Made by a program: the position numbers and the translations under genes
Assembly: GCF_900112065.1 (NCBI RefSeq)
Contig: NZ_FOKE01000011.1
Location: forward strand, 27,219 to 91,218
DNA: 64,000 bases
Direction of reading: 5' to 3'
From: Cohnella sp. OV330
Lineage (GTDB): Bacteria; Bacillota; Bacilli; Paenibacillales; Paenibacillaceae
The notes under the pieces: generated by a model
What the model was told of the DNA's origin: nothing
Databases searched by the model: none
Seen by the model: the letters and a program-made list of their open reading frames with translations, nothing else
Part shown: positions 50,398-60,254 of the stretch, in pieces
Position numbering within the stretch: position 1 is the first letter of the stretch
How the letters are laid out: every line of letters begins with the position of its first letter

Positions 50398-51318
50398 TCA
50401 GAATAGCGCGCGTTCTTTGTCGTACCGCCGTACCGCATAGTTGACCGCCATGATCGTGGCGAAGCCGAGCACCGATTGGAAGACGCCGGCCGCGGCCGAC
50501 ATGCCGATGTCGTTGGACGTGATCAGCGACCGGAAGACGAAGGTGTCGATGACGTCCGTCGCGGAGAACAGCATCCCGTTGTTGCCGACCATGTTGTAGA
50601 ACATCCCGAAGTCCCCGCGGAAAATGTTGCCGACCGCCAGCAGCACCAAGATGATGATCGTCGGATACAGGTTCGGAATCGTCACCTTCAGAATGCGCTG
50701 GAAAATGTTCGCCCCGTCGATCTCCGCCGCCTCGTACATCTCGGTGTCGATGCTCGTGATGGCGGCCAGATACATGACCGTGCCGTACCCGAGCCCCTTC
50801 CACGCGGACACCAGCACCAGCAGAAACGGCCAGTAGGCGGGCGTGTTGTAAATGTCGACCGGCTCAAGCCCGAGTCCTCGGAGCATGGCGTTCACGGTAC
50901 CGATGTCGTAGTTCAGCAGGTTGTAGGCGATGGCGCCGACGACGACCCAAGAAATGAAGTACGGGAGGAACAACGACGACTGAATAATCTTGCGGAACCA
51001 CTTGCCCCCGACTTCAAACAGCAGAATCGCGGCGAAAATCTGCAAGGCGTTGTTCACGACGATGAACGCGACGTTGTACAGCGCCGTGTTGCGCGTCACC
51101 TGCCAGGCGTTGCCGGAATCGAAGAAAAAGCGGAAGTTGTCCAATCCGTTCCACGCGCTGCCGAAAATGCCGCCGGCGTAATCGTAGCGCTTGAACGCGA
51201 TGACGATGCCCGCCATCGGGATATAAGCGAACAAAAGGTAGAAGACGACCGCAGGGGTCAGCATCAACAAGAACATTTTGTATTTTTTCACATCGTGCCA
51301 GAAGCTGCGCAGCCGCAT
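50398..51318 (-). CDS. Sugar ABC transporter permease, LplB type, second locus
   Basis: A 306-residue permease with the LplB N-terminal helix (MFLLMLTPAVVFYLLFAYIPM) and EAA loop EMYEAAEIDGANIFQRILKVT. The C terminus is KERALF. The ATG at 51318 is 6 bases after GAGGGGGAG and is preferred to the ATG at 51351. No ATPase gene is present in this locus either. Confidence 0.92.
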   Translation of the reverse strand: MRLRSFWHDVKKYKMFLLMLTPAVVFYLLFAYIPMAGIVIAFKRYDYAGGIFGSAWNGLDNFRFFFDSGNAWQVTRNTALYNVAFIVVNNALQIFAAILLFEVGGKWFRKIIQSSLFLPYFISWVVVGAIAYNLLNYDIGTVNAMLRGLGLEPVDIYNTPAYWPFLLVLVSAWKGLGYGTVMYLAAITSIDTEMYEAAEIDGANIFQRILKVTIPNLYPTIIILVLLAVGNIFRGDFGMFYNMVGNNGMLFSATDVIDTFVFRSLITSNDIGMSAAAGVFQSVLGFATIMAVNYAVRRYDKERALF

Positions 51319-51449
51319 ATCCGCTCCCCCTCTCTCCTCTGTAGCTCTCATTATAGAAGGCGGGGCGAAGCGGCATAATTCAGCGGAACAACTAAACCTA
51401 ATACAAATTCAACGATCCAGGCAAAAAAGTTTAGGATCCGATTCGTCCG

Positions 51450-51490
51450 AAAAAAAGGAGGCCCCTGTTCCCGCGGGAACCGGAGTCTCG
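51450..51490 (-). terminator. Terminator between the regulator gene and the permease operon
   Basis: On the minus strand a stem around GGTTCCCGCGGGAAC, extended by GAG/CTC pairs, is followed by seven T. It ends the kinase-regulator transcript before the permease genes, which therefore need their own promoter. Confidence 0.65.
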
Positions 51491-51506
51491 TGAAGGGGGC
51501 GTCGAT

Positions 51507-53090
51507 TCAGATGTTGTGCTTCTTGCGATATTCGCCGGGGGACATGCCCATGTGCTGCTTGAACTGACGGTTGAAGTAGATGATGTTTTTATAGCCGACC
51601 TGCTCCGCGATCTCGTACACCTTCTTGGTCGGCTCCTGCAGCAGCTCGCATACCCGCTTCATGCGCAGGTCGTTCAGGAAGTCGCTGAACAGGCTGTTGG
51701 TCTCGGCCTTGAACAGCTGGCCCAAGTAGTTCGGCGTAAAGTTAAAATACGCGGCCACTTCGTTGAGCGTGATTTTCTGCTCCAGCCTGTCCTTCACGTA
51801 AGCCGTGATGTCGTCGATCAGCTTGCGCTTCTGCCTCTGCCGCTTCAGGTAGAGCAGCTCGGACAGCTCGAAAAACCGCCGTCTGAGCCACGATAAAATG
51901 TCGTGCACCGTCTCGAATTGAAACAGGATGAGCGGCTGATGGGCATCCCAATTCAAAATCTCGTACAGATGCTCGTTGAGCTGCCGCAGATCCGCGTGAA
52001 GCTTGGACGTGATCCGGATGATGAGATCGTAAATCTCGTTTTTCTGCGAGAGCGGATGGTCGCCGTCGAACAACTGCAGCAGGCAATCGTCGATCGTAGT
52101 CAGGTCGTACTCGAGCATCGCCTTCAGCATCCGGTCGACGATCTCCTCGAGGTTCGGGGCGATCCGCTCCTTCGGGCGCCACTGCGAGGCGTCCTTGATG
52201 AGCCGGTTTTTGCCGACGATCCACTTGATGCTGAGCGCGGCCTGGGCCTGCCGGTAGGAATCGTGCAGCTGGTCGAACGCGGTCGTGTGCATCCCTGTCC
52301 CGATCGTGACGGAGAAGGCGAACTCGGCGTAAAAAGCGCGGATCAGCTCTTCGAGCAGCGCGGAGAAAGAAGGCTCGGGCACGGCGGCCAGCAGGACGAA
52401 GCGGCTGTCGTAGGCGTCGATGACGAGACCCATGTTGCGCTCCTGCGTGAACCGGCGGATGAACCCGGCGGCGCCGGCAAGCCATGCCCGACGCTCCTCG
52501 GCCGTCGAGTGACTCGTCTTCCACGCGATGTCGTCGATCTCGACGATGGCGACCGCGGTGCCGCCGAGGAGCATCGGCGCGAGGAAGCTGCGGACGTGCG
52601 CCTCGACATCGCCCGGCGTGGACTCGTTGAACCAGCGCAGCAGCAGCTCCTGGTTGACGAGCGACAGCGTCTCGGTCAGCGACGTATGCTGCCTCCTCTC
52701 CCGCTCGATCTTGCCGCACAGCTCCGTCAAGGTCGCGTTCAGCTCGCCGTCCTCGACCGGCTTGAGCAGATAGCCGTGCGCGTTCAGCTGGATCGCCTGC
52801 TTCGCGTAGTTAAAGTCCTCGTGTCCGCTGATGAACACGATGGACACCTGCGGGTTGATCTCCTTGGCCTGCCGCGCGAATTCGGTGCCCGACATGATCG
52901 GCATGCGGATGTCGGACAGGATGATGTCGATCCGCTGCTGCTTCATCAGGCTAAGCGCGGCGAACCCGCTCGAGGCCGTACGCACGCTGGTGCCCGCCAG
53001 CTGCTCATGTCCGGCCACCCGGCGTCTCAGCCATTCCAGGTCGACCGCTTCGTCGTCCACCAGCAGGACGTTAATGTCGTTGTCCGTCAT
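51507..53090 (-). CDS. Response regulator, YesN type, second locus
   Basis: A 527-residue regulator. The receiver begins NVLLVDDEAV with phospho-acceptor Asp60 (ILSDIRMP) and Lys in LKPVEDGE. A long middle region follows. The C-terminal AraC-type domain reads ITLNEVAAYFNFTPNYLGQLFK and KVYEIAEQVGYKNIIYFNRQFKQHMG. It should activate the permease/lipoprotein genes that follow. It overlaps the kinase gene by 4 bp. Confidence 0.92.
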   Translation of the reverse strand: MTDNDINVLLVDDEAVDLEWLRRRVAGHEQLAGTSVRTASSGFAALSLMKQQRIDIILSDIRMPIMSGTEFARQAKEINPQVSIVFISGHEDFNYAKQAIQLNAHGYLLKPVEDGELNATLTELCGKIERERRQHTSLTETLSLVNQELLLRWFNESTPGDVEAHVRSFLAPMLLGGTAVAIVEIDDIAWKTSHSTAEERRAWLAGAAGFIRRFTQERNMGLVIDAYDSRFVLLAAVPEPSFSALLEELIRAFYAEFAFSVTIGTGMHTTAFDQLHDSYRQAQAALSIKWIVGKNRLIKDASQWRPKERIAPNLEEIVDRMLKAMLEYDLTTIDDCLLQLFDGDHPLSQKNEIYDLIIRITSKLHADLRQLNEHLYEILNWDAHQPLILFQFETVHDILSWLRRRFFELSELLYLKRQRQKRKLIDDITAYVKDRLEQKITLNEVAAYFNFTPNYLGQLFKAETNSLFSDFLNDLRMKRVCELLQEPTKKVYEIAEQVGYKNIIYFNRQFKQHMGMSPGEYRKKHNI

Positions 53091-54835
53091 TGTTCACCGC
53101 GCTCCTTGTCTTCCCGAATCTCTGCGTTGTCCATGGGTAAAGTGAGCTCGACCGTCGTGCCCGCGCCGTAGTAGCTCCCGATGCGGATGCCGAAGTCGCT
53201 GCCGTACCTCATCTTGATTCGTTCCTCCACGTTTTTAAGGCCATAGCCGCCGCTGCGGGTGTCGCTCATCCGCATCCGGTTCAGCGTATCCGGCCGCATG
53301 CCGATGCCGTTGTCGATGACCTTCAGCTCGATCCGATCGCCGCCGAGCCGCCTGCCCGTGATCCGGATCGCGATCGATTCCCCGAACCAGGCGTGCTTGA
53401 ATATATTTTCCACGAAAGGCTGCAGGATAAGCTTGATGATCGGCACATGCAAAATGTCAGGGTCGATATCGAGGTAGACCTGGAAGGCGTCCGCATACTT
53501 GACCCGCTGGATGTCCAGGTACGCCTTGACCTGCTCCACTTCTTCTTCAAGAGAAATATAGACTTGCCCTTCGTTCAGCGTCAGCCTGTAAAATTTGGAA
53601 AGCTCCTGCACCATCTTCGTCACCTTGTCGGCCTCGCCCAAATTCGCCAGGCTGCCGATCGTAGAGAGCGTGTTGTACAGGAAATGCGGACTGATCTGCG
53701 CCTGCAGCACGTCCAGCTCCGCCTGCTTTTTCTGCATGCCCTGCTCGTAGACGTCGCGGATCAGCTCCTGAATGCTCTGGGCCATCTGATTAAAAGCGTC
53801 GGCGATGTAGACGAACTCGTCGTTGCCGGCGAATCCGATCCGCTTGTAGAAGTTGCCCTCCTGGAACGACCGCACGAGCGACACGATCCGCTTCATCTTC
53901 TTGCCGGACAGCCGGGCGACGAGAAAGCCGATCAACGCCATGACGGCAAAGCTGAACGCGCAGACGGCGCCGATCACCCTTCGCATCTTGCTCGCGTCTT
54001 TGTTCAAGTACCGGTGAGGCACCCAGGTCTCGATCGCATAGTCGGTATCAGGGATATCTTCGCTGATGATCAGGTAGGAGCTCGCGTCGGCATTCGCCGC
54101 CATCGTTCCGCGCTCGTACAGATTCGCGGCCGTTGCCTTATCCTTCAGCCGGAGGACGATGCCCTGCTCGATCGGAAACGTATCGAAGTTGCCGAGCAGC
54201 TCGTCGAACCTCGCCGTTACGCGAATGTAGCCAATGAGCGACTGCGCGCCGTTTGCGGCGAACAGCTTGCGAAAATAGGAGATGTTCCCGAGCTCGCTAT
54301 CCGTGTCGATCTGCAGCCACAGCTTGTCCCTGCTCGACGGGGCGACGGACTTGAACCAATCCGCCTGCGCGACGTTCTGCGCGGACAGCACGTAATAATC
54401 GCTGCGGCCGATCGGCTGGGTCATGTCGTCGCCCGCGATCTCCAGCATCGTCTCGTTCACTGCGTAGAGGACGAGTCGCAGCTTGTTCCCGTACAGCTGG
54501 AGCGGCGCCTTCATGTACGGCACGATGTCGTCTTTCATCTTCAGCATGTTTTCCCGGAGATCGCCCTTGAACTGCAGCGCGTTCTGGAACGTCGTATTGA
54601 GAAAAAGCGAGTTCGTCATGCGCGTGATCTCGTCCATCTGGTATTCGATATTGTTGCTCGTCTGCCGCATCGCGGTCCGGATGTTCGTCTCCGCCATCTC
54701 GGTCCGGGACTCCACGAGCATCGTGTACGAGATATAGCCCACCAGAATATCCGTCAGTAAAACCAGCACCAAATAAGGCAGCATTGTCTTATAAGTAAAC
54801 GGAATGTACTTTCGGCTGAACCGAAATTTCCCCAT
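53087..54835 (-). CDS. Sensor histidine kinase, YesM type, second locus
   Basis: A 582-residue membrane kinase with a helix at about 17-40, an extracytoplasmic domain of about 260 residues, a second helix (VIGAVCAFSFAVMALIGFLVA), HAMP, and then His_kinase with the phospho-acceptor His near residue 384 (QISPHFLYNTLSTIG). N box PFVENIFKHA and G box DNGIGM. AAAGGGAG precedes the ATG. Its order relative to the transporter genes is the reverse of the first locus. Confidence 0.92.
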   Translation of the reverse strand: MGKFRFSRKYIPFTYKTMLPYLVLVLLTDILVGYISYTMLVESRTEMAETNIRTAMRQTSNNIEYQMDEITRMTNSLFLNTTFQNALQFKGDLRENMLKMKDDIVPYMKAPLQLYGNKLRLVLYAVNETMLEIAGDDMTQPIGRSDYYVLSAQNVAQADWFKSVAPSSRDKLWLQIDTDSELGNISYFRKLFAANGAQSLIGYIRVTARFDELLGNFDTFPIEQGIVLRLKDKATAANLYERGTMAANADASSYLIISEDIPDTDYAIETWVPHRYLNKDASKMRRVIGAVCAFSFAVMALIGFLVARLSGKKMKRIVSLVRSFQEGNFYKRIGFAGNDEFVYIADAFNQMAQSIQELIRDVYEQGMQKKQAELDVLQAQISPHFLYNTLSTIGSLANLGEADKVTKMVQELSKFYRLTLNEGQVYISLEEEVEQVKAYLDIQRVKYADAFQVYLDIDPDILHVPIIKLILQPFVENIFKHAWFGESIAIRITGRRLGGDRIELKVIDNGIGMRPDTLNRMRMSDTRSGGYGLKNVEERIKMRYGSDFGIRIGSYYGAGTTVELTLPMDNAEIREDKERGEQ

Positions 54836-54952
54836 GCGCGCGCTCCCTTTCCGTGCGAGTCCACCCGCCGAGAAGCGGGTTGCCCCATTTTACAATGAAA
54901 TGAGAGCGGTTACTAGATGGATTATAGAGGGGGACTGCCTCCCTGAAATCAG

Positions 54953-54986
54953 CAAGAGCCCGCGCACGGGGCGCGAGCTCTTGAAG
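54953..54986. terminator. Hairpin between SLH-protein gene and kinase gene
   Basis: CAAGAGCCCGCGC and GCGCGAGCTCTTG pair around ACGGG. T runs are poor, so its efficiency as a terminator is uncertain. It lies just after the stop of the SLH gene at 54992. Confidence 0.45.
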
Positions 54987-54991
54987 GTTGA

Positions 54992-56857
54992 TTAAGCTTC
55001 AGGTGCGTAGGTGACGGTATAAAGGACATCCGTCGTCTTGCCGTACTTATTCGTAGCCGTGATCTTGAATTTGTTCTCCCCAGGCTGCAATGTAGCGGTG
55101 TAGTCCGTATAGTAGGTCTGCTTGTCGTTCACGTACATTTTAAGCGAGGAATCGTTTTTGTCGGTCGCGGACCAGCTGATGGAGATCGAGCTGGAAGCGG
55201 TCGTCTCCGGCGCGTGAAGCAGCGTGACCGTCGGCGCAGGCGGTTCGAACGCGATCGTCTTCGTCATGGTTGTTTCTTTGCCGAGCTTGTTGACGGCGCG
55301 TACCGTGATGGTATTCGGACCCGGCTCGAGATTGACGCTGGCGTTCGAATAGTACTGTTCTTTGCCGTTCAGATAGACGCGCGGGCTCGAATCGTTCGTG
55401 TCCTTCACGGACCATGTCACGTTAACCGAGTCTTTGTCCGTCGTAGCCGGCAGCTCGCCGACGGTCAACGTCGACGTGCCCACGCTGAAGGTGATCGTCT
55501 TCGTCACGGTCGTACTCTTGCCGAGACTGTTCGTAGCCTTCACCACAATCGTGTTTACGCCTTCTTTTAACGTTACGGTCGTCGAACCGTAATACTGCTC
55601 GCGGTCGTTGACGTAGACCCGAGGGGATGTATCGTTTTTGTCCTTTGCCGTCCAACTGACGGAGATCGTCTCTTTGTCGGTCGTCTCCGGAAGGTCCGCG
55701 ACCGTCAGGACCGGGCCGCCGCTTGTAAACGCCACATGCTTGGTGACCTCGGCCGTTTTGCCGGCTGCGTTCTCGGCTCTTACCGTAATGACGTTATCGC
55801 CTTCCTCCAGCGTGACGGTCGCGGAGTTCCCGTACTGCAGGCGTCCGTTCAGATAAACGTCAGGGCTGCTGTCGTTCGCGTCTTTGACCGTCCAGGACAC
55901 GGTGATGGATTGCTTGTCCGACGACTCCGGCACGCCTTTGACCTCGAGGGTAGGAGCACCCTTCTCGAAGGTCACCTTTTTCGTGACGGATTCCGTCTTG
56001 CCGCCGGCCAGTCTTGCAGAGATCGTGTAAGTGTAGGTTCCTTCTTGCTCGAGACGGATGCCGACGCGGAAAGCGCCTTGGACGACCTCGACCTTTTCGT
56101 TGTTAATGGTAACATCGGCTCCCTTGGTGACATCTCCCGTGATATAGAAGGTCGGGGAGGCGACCGTTTCGGGCGCGTCGACATTCAAGGTCAGCGCACT
56201 TCCGCTGTCTGCCGCCGAATTTTTAATGACCCGATAGAGCAGAGATGCGGCTTCCGCGCGCGTAACGCTGTTGCCAGGCTTGAGCGTGTAATCGTTGTAG
56301 CCGGTCAGCAGCTTCTTTTCTACCGCGATGGCGACATAAGTTTCCAGATTCGGCGAGACGTCTTCCGAGTCGTAGAAGCGATCCAGAATATCCGCGTCCT
56401 GCAAGTCGTCCGGTTGATAGCCCAGCGTCTTCACGAGTGCGACCGCTACGTCCTCACGCGTGGCTTTGCCGGTCGGATCGAAGAATGCTTTGCCGCTTGG
56501 CGGGTAATAACCCGTCAGGAAGTCCTTGGCCGCTTCGACCGAAGCGAAGGACCAGCGCGATCTGCCTACGTCGACGAAGGTCTGCGGCGCGTCCGACGCG
56601 GGAAGGTCCAGATAGAACGCCGACGTGATGATCTTCGCGAACTCCTCGCGCGTCACGGGCGCTTGCGGCTTGAACGTATTATCCTGATAGCCCTTTAAGA
56701 CACCCAGTTGAACGAGGCTATTAATCTCATCTTTGGCCCAGAATGTCCCCCCCACGTCCTTAAACGAAATATCGTCCGCGGCGGCGGCGAATCCTGGAAT
56801 GACAAGTGCGGCGGCCAGTAGGGCTGAAGCAGCATAGGCGAACCATTTCTTGAACAA
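54992..56857 (-). CDS. S-layer homology protein with five Ig-like repeats
   Basis: A 621-residue cell-wall protein. A signal peptide (cleavage near AAA-DD) is followed by three SLH domains (about 30-75, 90-140, 150-212), which anchor to pyruvylated wall polymer. Each ends in the TREEFA, TREDVA or TRAEAA type motif. Five bacterial Ig-like units of about 80 residues then reach the C terminus, each containing ITVSWT(V/A)KD-N-(D/T)SSP and a YLNGR/YVNDR turn. The start is a TTG at 56857 behind AAGGAG. It is probably a surface adhesin or structural protein. Internal repeats make it prone to recombination. Confidence 0.9.
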   Translation of the reverse strand: MFKKWFAYAASALLAAALVIPGFAAAADDISFKDVGGTFWAKDEINSLVQLGVLKGYQDNTFKPQAPVTREEFAKIITSAFYLDLPASDAPQTFVDVGRSRWSFASVEAAKDFLTGYYPPSGKAFFDPTGKATREDVAVALVKTLGYQPDDLQDADILDRFYDSEDVSPNLETYVAIAVEKKLLTGYNDYTLKPGNSVTRAEAASLLYRVIKNSAADSGSALTLNVDAPETVASPTFYITGDVTKGADVTINNEKVEVVQGAFRVGIRLEQEGTYTYTISARLAGGKTESVTKKVTFEKGAPTLEVKGVPESSDKQSITVSWTVKDANDSSPDVYLNGRLQYGNSATVTLEEGDNVITVRAENAAGKTAEVTKHVAFTSGGPVLTVADLPETTDKETISVSWTAKDKNDTSPRVYVNDREQYYGSTTVTLKEGVNTIVVKATNSLGKSTTVTKTITFSVGTSTLTVGELPATTDKDSVNVTWSVKDTNDSSPRVYLNGKEQYYSNASVNLEPGPNTITVRAVNKLGKETTMTKTIAFEPPAPTVTLLHAPETTASSSISISWSATDKNDSSLKMYVNDKQTYYTDYTATLQPGENKFKITATNKYGKTTDVLYTVTYAPEA

Positions 56858-57065
56858 GTCAGTTTCTCTCCTTAGGCATATAAGTTAGGAAAATAGTGCC
56901 ACGAGAAATAATAGCATGACTTGTTTTGACTGTACATATTTTCCTAGGGTTATCTTCCCACTTCTTCCACGACTGTCCGACAACACCGCGGCCAACGTCC
57001 ATGCGATCGCGGGATCCACGAGTTGGGACAAATACACGTTGTCCGCGCGGGTGAAGGCCGAGTCC

Positions 57066-57310
57066 GTAACGCTGTCGGACGCCTCCTTCGGCACATCGGC
57101 TCGCTAACCGCCCAATGTAACGCTGTCGGACGCCTATTTCAGCACATAGGCTAGCTAACCGCCCAATGTAACGCTGTCGGACGCCTCCTTCGGCACACCA
57201 GCTCGCTAACCGCCAATGTAACGCTGTCGGACGCCTCTTTCAGCACATGGGCTAGCTAATCGCCCAATGTAACGCTGACAGACGCCTCTTTCGGCACCCA
57301 TCTAACACGA
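57066..57310. repeat. 51-bp tandem repeat array (five units)
   Basis: GTAACGCTG starts at 57066, 57117, 57168, 57218 and 57269 (spacing 51, 51, 50, 51). The unit continues TCGGACGCCTC-TTCGGCACA and ends CTAACCGCCCAAT. Units 2 and 4 share CAGCACAT-GGCTAGCTAA while 1 and 3 share CGGCACA--GCTCGCTAA, so an alternating two-unit pattern is visible. The stretch 56880-57065 shows no gene. Confidence 0.9.
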
Positions 57311-57320
57311 AAAAGGGATG

Positions 57321-58271
57321 CTACGAAGTAGGCGAAGCATTAGAATCGGCGGCCAGATCCCGGATGCGCACCTCAAGCGCTTGCGCCGCGATCTTTGCCT
57401 CAGCCAGGGGCAGCGCCCCCTCCGCTTTGTTCGGGTTCGTGTGCCCGACGTGCTCTTTCCAGGCTGCGCTGACCAGCCGATGCCGCTGCAGGATCAGATC
57501 GAAGTACGCAGAGCCGTCCATCGCGGCCACGAACGCCCGAGCGCGCTCCGGCGCTACGCCGAACAGCGTGCGCAGCAGCGACTGCGCCATCACCCCGTGA
57601 CCCGGCGCGAATGGATGGATGCCGTCTCCGGACAAGTAAGCAGGATCGGCCGCCCGCTCCGCAGCGATGTGCGCCAGCAGCTCGTCATGGATGCTCACTT
57701 TCGCGTCCGCGGCCTCTTCGCCAAGCGACAGCACCCAATCCGCGTAACGCTTCAGCACGGACTCGTAATCGGCGAAGGGCGTCTCGTAGCTGTATGCCGA
57801 CTCCGGCCGGCCTTCGGGCAGCAGACGCTTGGCGCCGTCCGGCAGCGAGGCCGGGTCGAACGGCGGCGGCGTCATGGCGATCGCCTTGGCGCCCGCCTGC
57901 CGGATCTGGCCGAGCAGCCGAAGAAGGCCGTCCTTATATGCGCCAAAGCGCGCCTCGGACAGCGGATGGTAGATGCCGTCGTTCATGCCGTAGCAGACGA
58001 CGACCCAGTCGGGCCGCGTCTCGGCGAGCGCCCGCGCGAGCCTATCGTGCACGCACGGCCGCGGGAACGGATGGATCGGCTCGCTCAGGCCCGACGCCGT
58101 CTCGCTGCTGACGCCCAGGTTGATCAGCTCGATTCGGGAGGCCGGGACATGCAGGCGAAAATAGGCATCCAGAAAGGCGATGTACGTGCCGTCGTCGGTA
58201 ATGCTGTCTCCCAGAAAAACGATTCTAAGCGCCTCCGGAAGCGGCTTGTCTTTTCCGTAAAATGGCTCCAT
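57321..58271 (-). CDS. SGNH/GDSL-type esterase or lipase
   Basis: A 316-residue hydrolase of the SGNH fold. Block I is VFLGDSITDDG (Ser nucleophile), block II has the Gly in NLGVSSETASG, block III is YGMNDG, and block V is GDGIHPF with Asp-His. No signal peptide is visible, so it should act inside the cell, for example on acetylated oligosaccharides from the importers. The ATG at 58271 has only a weak ribosome site (GGGAT). The reading from 58322 is a less likely alternative. Confidence 0.85.
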   Translation of the reverse strand: MEPFYGKDKPLPEALRIVFLGDSITDDGTYIAFLDAYFRLHVPASRIELINLGVSSETASGLSEPIHPFPRPCVHDRLARALAETRPDWVVVCYGMNDGIYHPLSEARFGAYKDGLLRLLGQIRQAGAKAIAMTPPPFDPASLPDGAKRLLPEGRPESAYSYETPFADYESVLKRYADWVLSLGEEAADAKVSIHDELLAHIAAERAADPAYLSGDGIHPFAPGHGVMAQSLLRTLFGVAPERARAFVAAMDGSAYFDLILQRHRLVSAAWKEHVGHTNPNKAEGALPLAEAKIAAQALEVRIRDLAADSNASPTS

Positions 58272-58432
58272 GGCAAAATCCCAACTCTCGCAAGGAATGA
58301 TATCGTCAACGCCATTATACACGCGAACGAGCGTTCAAACGAGAATGGCCGCGCGGAACAAACCCCTCTAGAGACACTTGCCTTCGGTGTCCTTCTAAAT
58401 AGGGGTCTGTTTTTTCTATACCGGCATCGCAT

Positions 58433-59674
58433 TCACAGCCCGTCTAACTGGCGGCTCAAAAACTGCCGGACGGCCCCCTCTGCACTGAGACCGATCGCCC
58501 GGCTGTACGCGGATTTCGCTTCATCATGCCGATGCATTCGCTTGTACAAATGACCGGCCAGCGCCCAATAGGGCTGATAATTCGCAACCTCGGCAGAAGG
58601 GATAGACGCGAGCAGCGCCATGCCGCGGTCTGCACCGTAGGCCTCCGCGACCGCCGCGGCACGGCTGACAAAGGCGCCTAGCGTGGGCTGCACGCGGATA
58701 AGCCCCTCATACAATTGCGCGATCGCTTCCCACTCGGTACGTCCCGTCCGCAGACGCTGGGCATGCACCGATTGAATCGCGGCCATGAGTTGAAACCGGC
58801 CGATGCGGCCGGCTTGCGAAGCCGCATGCAAGCAGCGCTCCGCCTCCGCAATCAGGCCTGGATCCCATCTGGCGCAATCCTGCTCGGAGAGCGGGACATA
58901 ATTCCCCTCCCTATCGCGGCGAGCCGCGCGGCGGGCCTCGCAGTGCAGCATCAGCGCGAGCACGCCGTGCACCTCCGGCTCGGCAGGGACGAATCGGAGC
59001 AGCAGTCTGGCGAGCTCGATCGCTTCCTCGGCCAATCCGCCCCCAGCCCAACTCCCGCCAGGCGATCCTACGGCGGCAACTTCGTCCCACCCGCTCCCGT
59101 AGGCGGCATAGACGGCCTCCAGTACGGAATCGAGACGCCCCGGAATCTCTTCTGCATCCGCCGGTTCAAACGTGAGGCGCTCGGCGCGAATCTTGGCTTT
59201 CACCCGCGTCAGACGCTGGCCCATGGTCGAGGGCTTGACGATAAATGCGGACGCGATACGGGCCGCATCCATCCCCAGCACCGTCTGCAGCATGAGCGGC
59301 GTACGCATCGCAGGTTCGATCGCCGGATGCGCGCACAGCAGCATCATGGCGAGCCGCTCGTCCGGCAGCTCGGCGCCGGACGGCGCACTCGGATGCCCGG
59401 CCTCCCCCGACATGGCCAGGAGCGTCGGCAGCGCTTCGGCGGAGACGCGGCTGCGGCGGGCGCGGTCGATGAGCCGCCTGCGGGCAATCGTAAGCAGCCA
59501 AGCCTCGGTTTTTTCCGGAATGCCTGTCTTAGACCAAGTTTGCAGCGCCGACAGAAAGGCATCTCCGAGCGCATCCTCCACGTCCTGCGGATTGCGCCAA
59601 TGGACCGTCAGATAGGAGAGCAGCCGGCCGTATGCCTCGCGCGCCGTCTGTTCGACGATTCGATGCGATTCCAT
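58433..59674 (-). CDS. RNA polymerase sigma factor, ECF42-like (DUF6596)
   Basis: A 413-residue sigma factor. Region 2 (YLTVHWRNPQDVEDALGDAFLSAL) and region 4 (LMLQTVLGMDAARIASAFIVKPSTMGQRLTRVKAKIR) occupy the first 170 residues. A helical TPR-like C-terminal extension of 240 residues follows (DUF6596), characteristic of the ECF42 group. Such factors lack an anti-sigma factor and are usually paired with a DGPF protein, exactly as here: the YciI-family gene ends 6 bp upstream. The extension is thought to control activity. Confidence 0.9.
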   Translation of the reverse strand: MESHRIVEQTAREAYGRLLSYLTVHWRNPQDVEDALGDAFLSALQTWSKTGIPEKTEAWLLTIARRRLIDRARRSRVSAEALPTLLAMSGEAGHPSAPSGAELPDERLAMMLLCAHPAIEPAMRTPLMLQTVLGMDAARIASAFIVKPSTMGQRLTRVKAKIRAERLTFEPADAEEIPGRLDSVLEAVYAAYGSGWDEVAAVGSPGGSWAGGGLAEEAIELARLLLRFVPAEPEVHGVLALMLHCEARRAARRDREGNYVPLSEQDCARWDPGLIAEAERCLHAASQAGRIGRFQLMAAIQSVHAQRLRTGRTEWEAIAQLYEGLIRVQPTLGAFVSRAAAVAEAYGADRGMALLASIPSAEVANYQPYWALAGHLYKRMHRHDEAKSAYSRAIGLSAEGAVRQFLSRQLDGL

Positions 59675-59680
59675 CCGAGG

Positions 59681-60028
59681 TTACTTCAGCGCAGGAATGT
59701 TCTGCCTGACCTCCACCGTATCGACGGGCCCCCGGGCTGCCCATTCCAACGCGGCGTCCATATCCGGCACGTCGATCACGAAGATCCCGCCGAGCTGCTC
59801 CTTCGTCTCGGGAAAAGGTCCGTCCTGAACGTGCATATCCCCGCCGCGGCGCTTCAAAGTCGCGGCAGTCTCAGGCGCATACAGTCCAGAGCCGAACACG
59901 ACGATTCCCGATTCCCGCAGCGCATGAACATAATGCGTCCAGCCTGCCAAATAGGCCTCCTGGCGTTCCGGGTCCTTTCTGGCAGCAAAGTCCGCTTGCG
60001 ATTCATAAAACATTAACGTGTAATTCAT
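59681..60028 (-). CDS. YciI-family (DGPF-type) protein
   Basis: A 115-residue ferredoxin-like-fold protein with the family motif QDGPFPETKEQLGGIFVIDVPDMDAALEWA. DGPF proteins are the usual genomic partners and likely targets of ECF42-type sigma factors. The molecular function is unknown. It is the first gene of the two-gene operon. Confidence 0.88.
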   Translation of the reverse strand: MNYTLMFYESQADFAARKDPERQEAYLAGWTHYVHALRESGIVVFGSGLYAPETAATLKRRGGDMHVQDGPFPETKEQLGGIFVIDVPDMDAALEWAARGPVDTVEVRQNIPALK

Positions 60029-60254
60029 ACGATATGCCTCCTATAGACCGTTGAATTTTAGTTACGTCATCTTGTCGTTTCGGCTTGCGCGATTTCTACA
60101 TTTACGAAAAAATATCAGAAAAATATGTTGAACGAGTCGCTCTTCGCCGCCGCCTTTGCCCTAAGTATAGCAAATCGCCGTTAAAGTACGTGCCCGATCC
60201 ATGCCGGTCCGCTGCGGCGCTTTGCTATAGGCGGTCAGTGGGGCGGTAGTGTAA

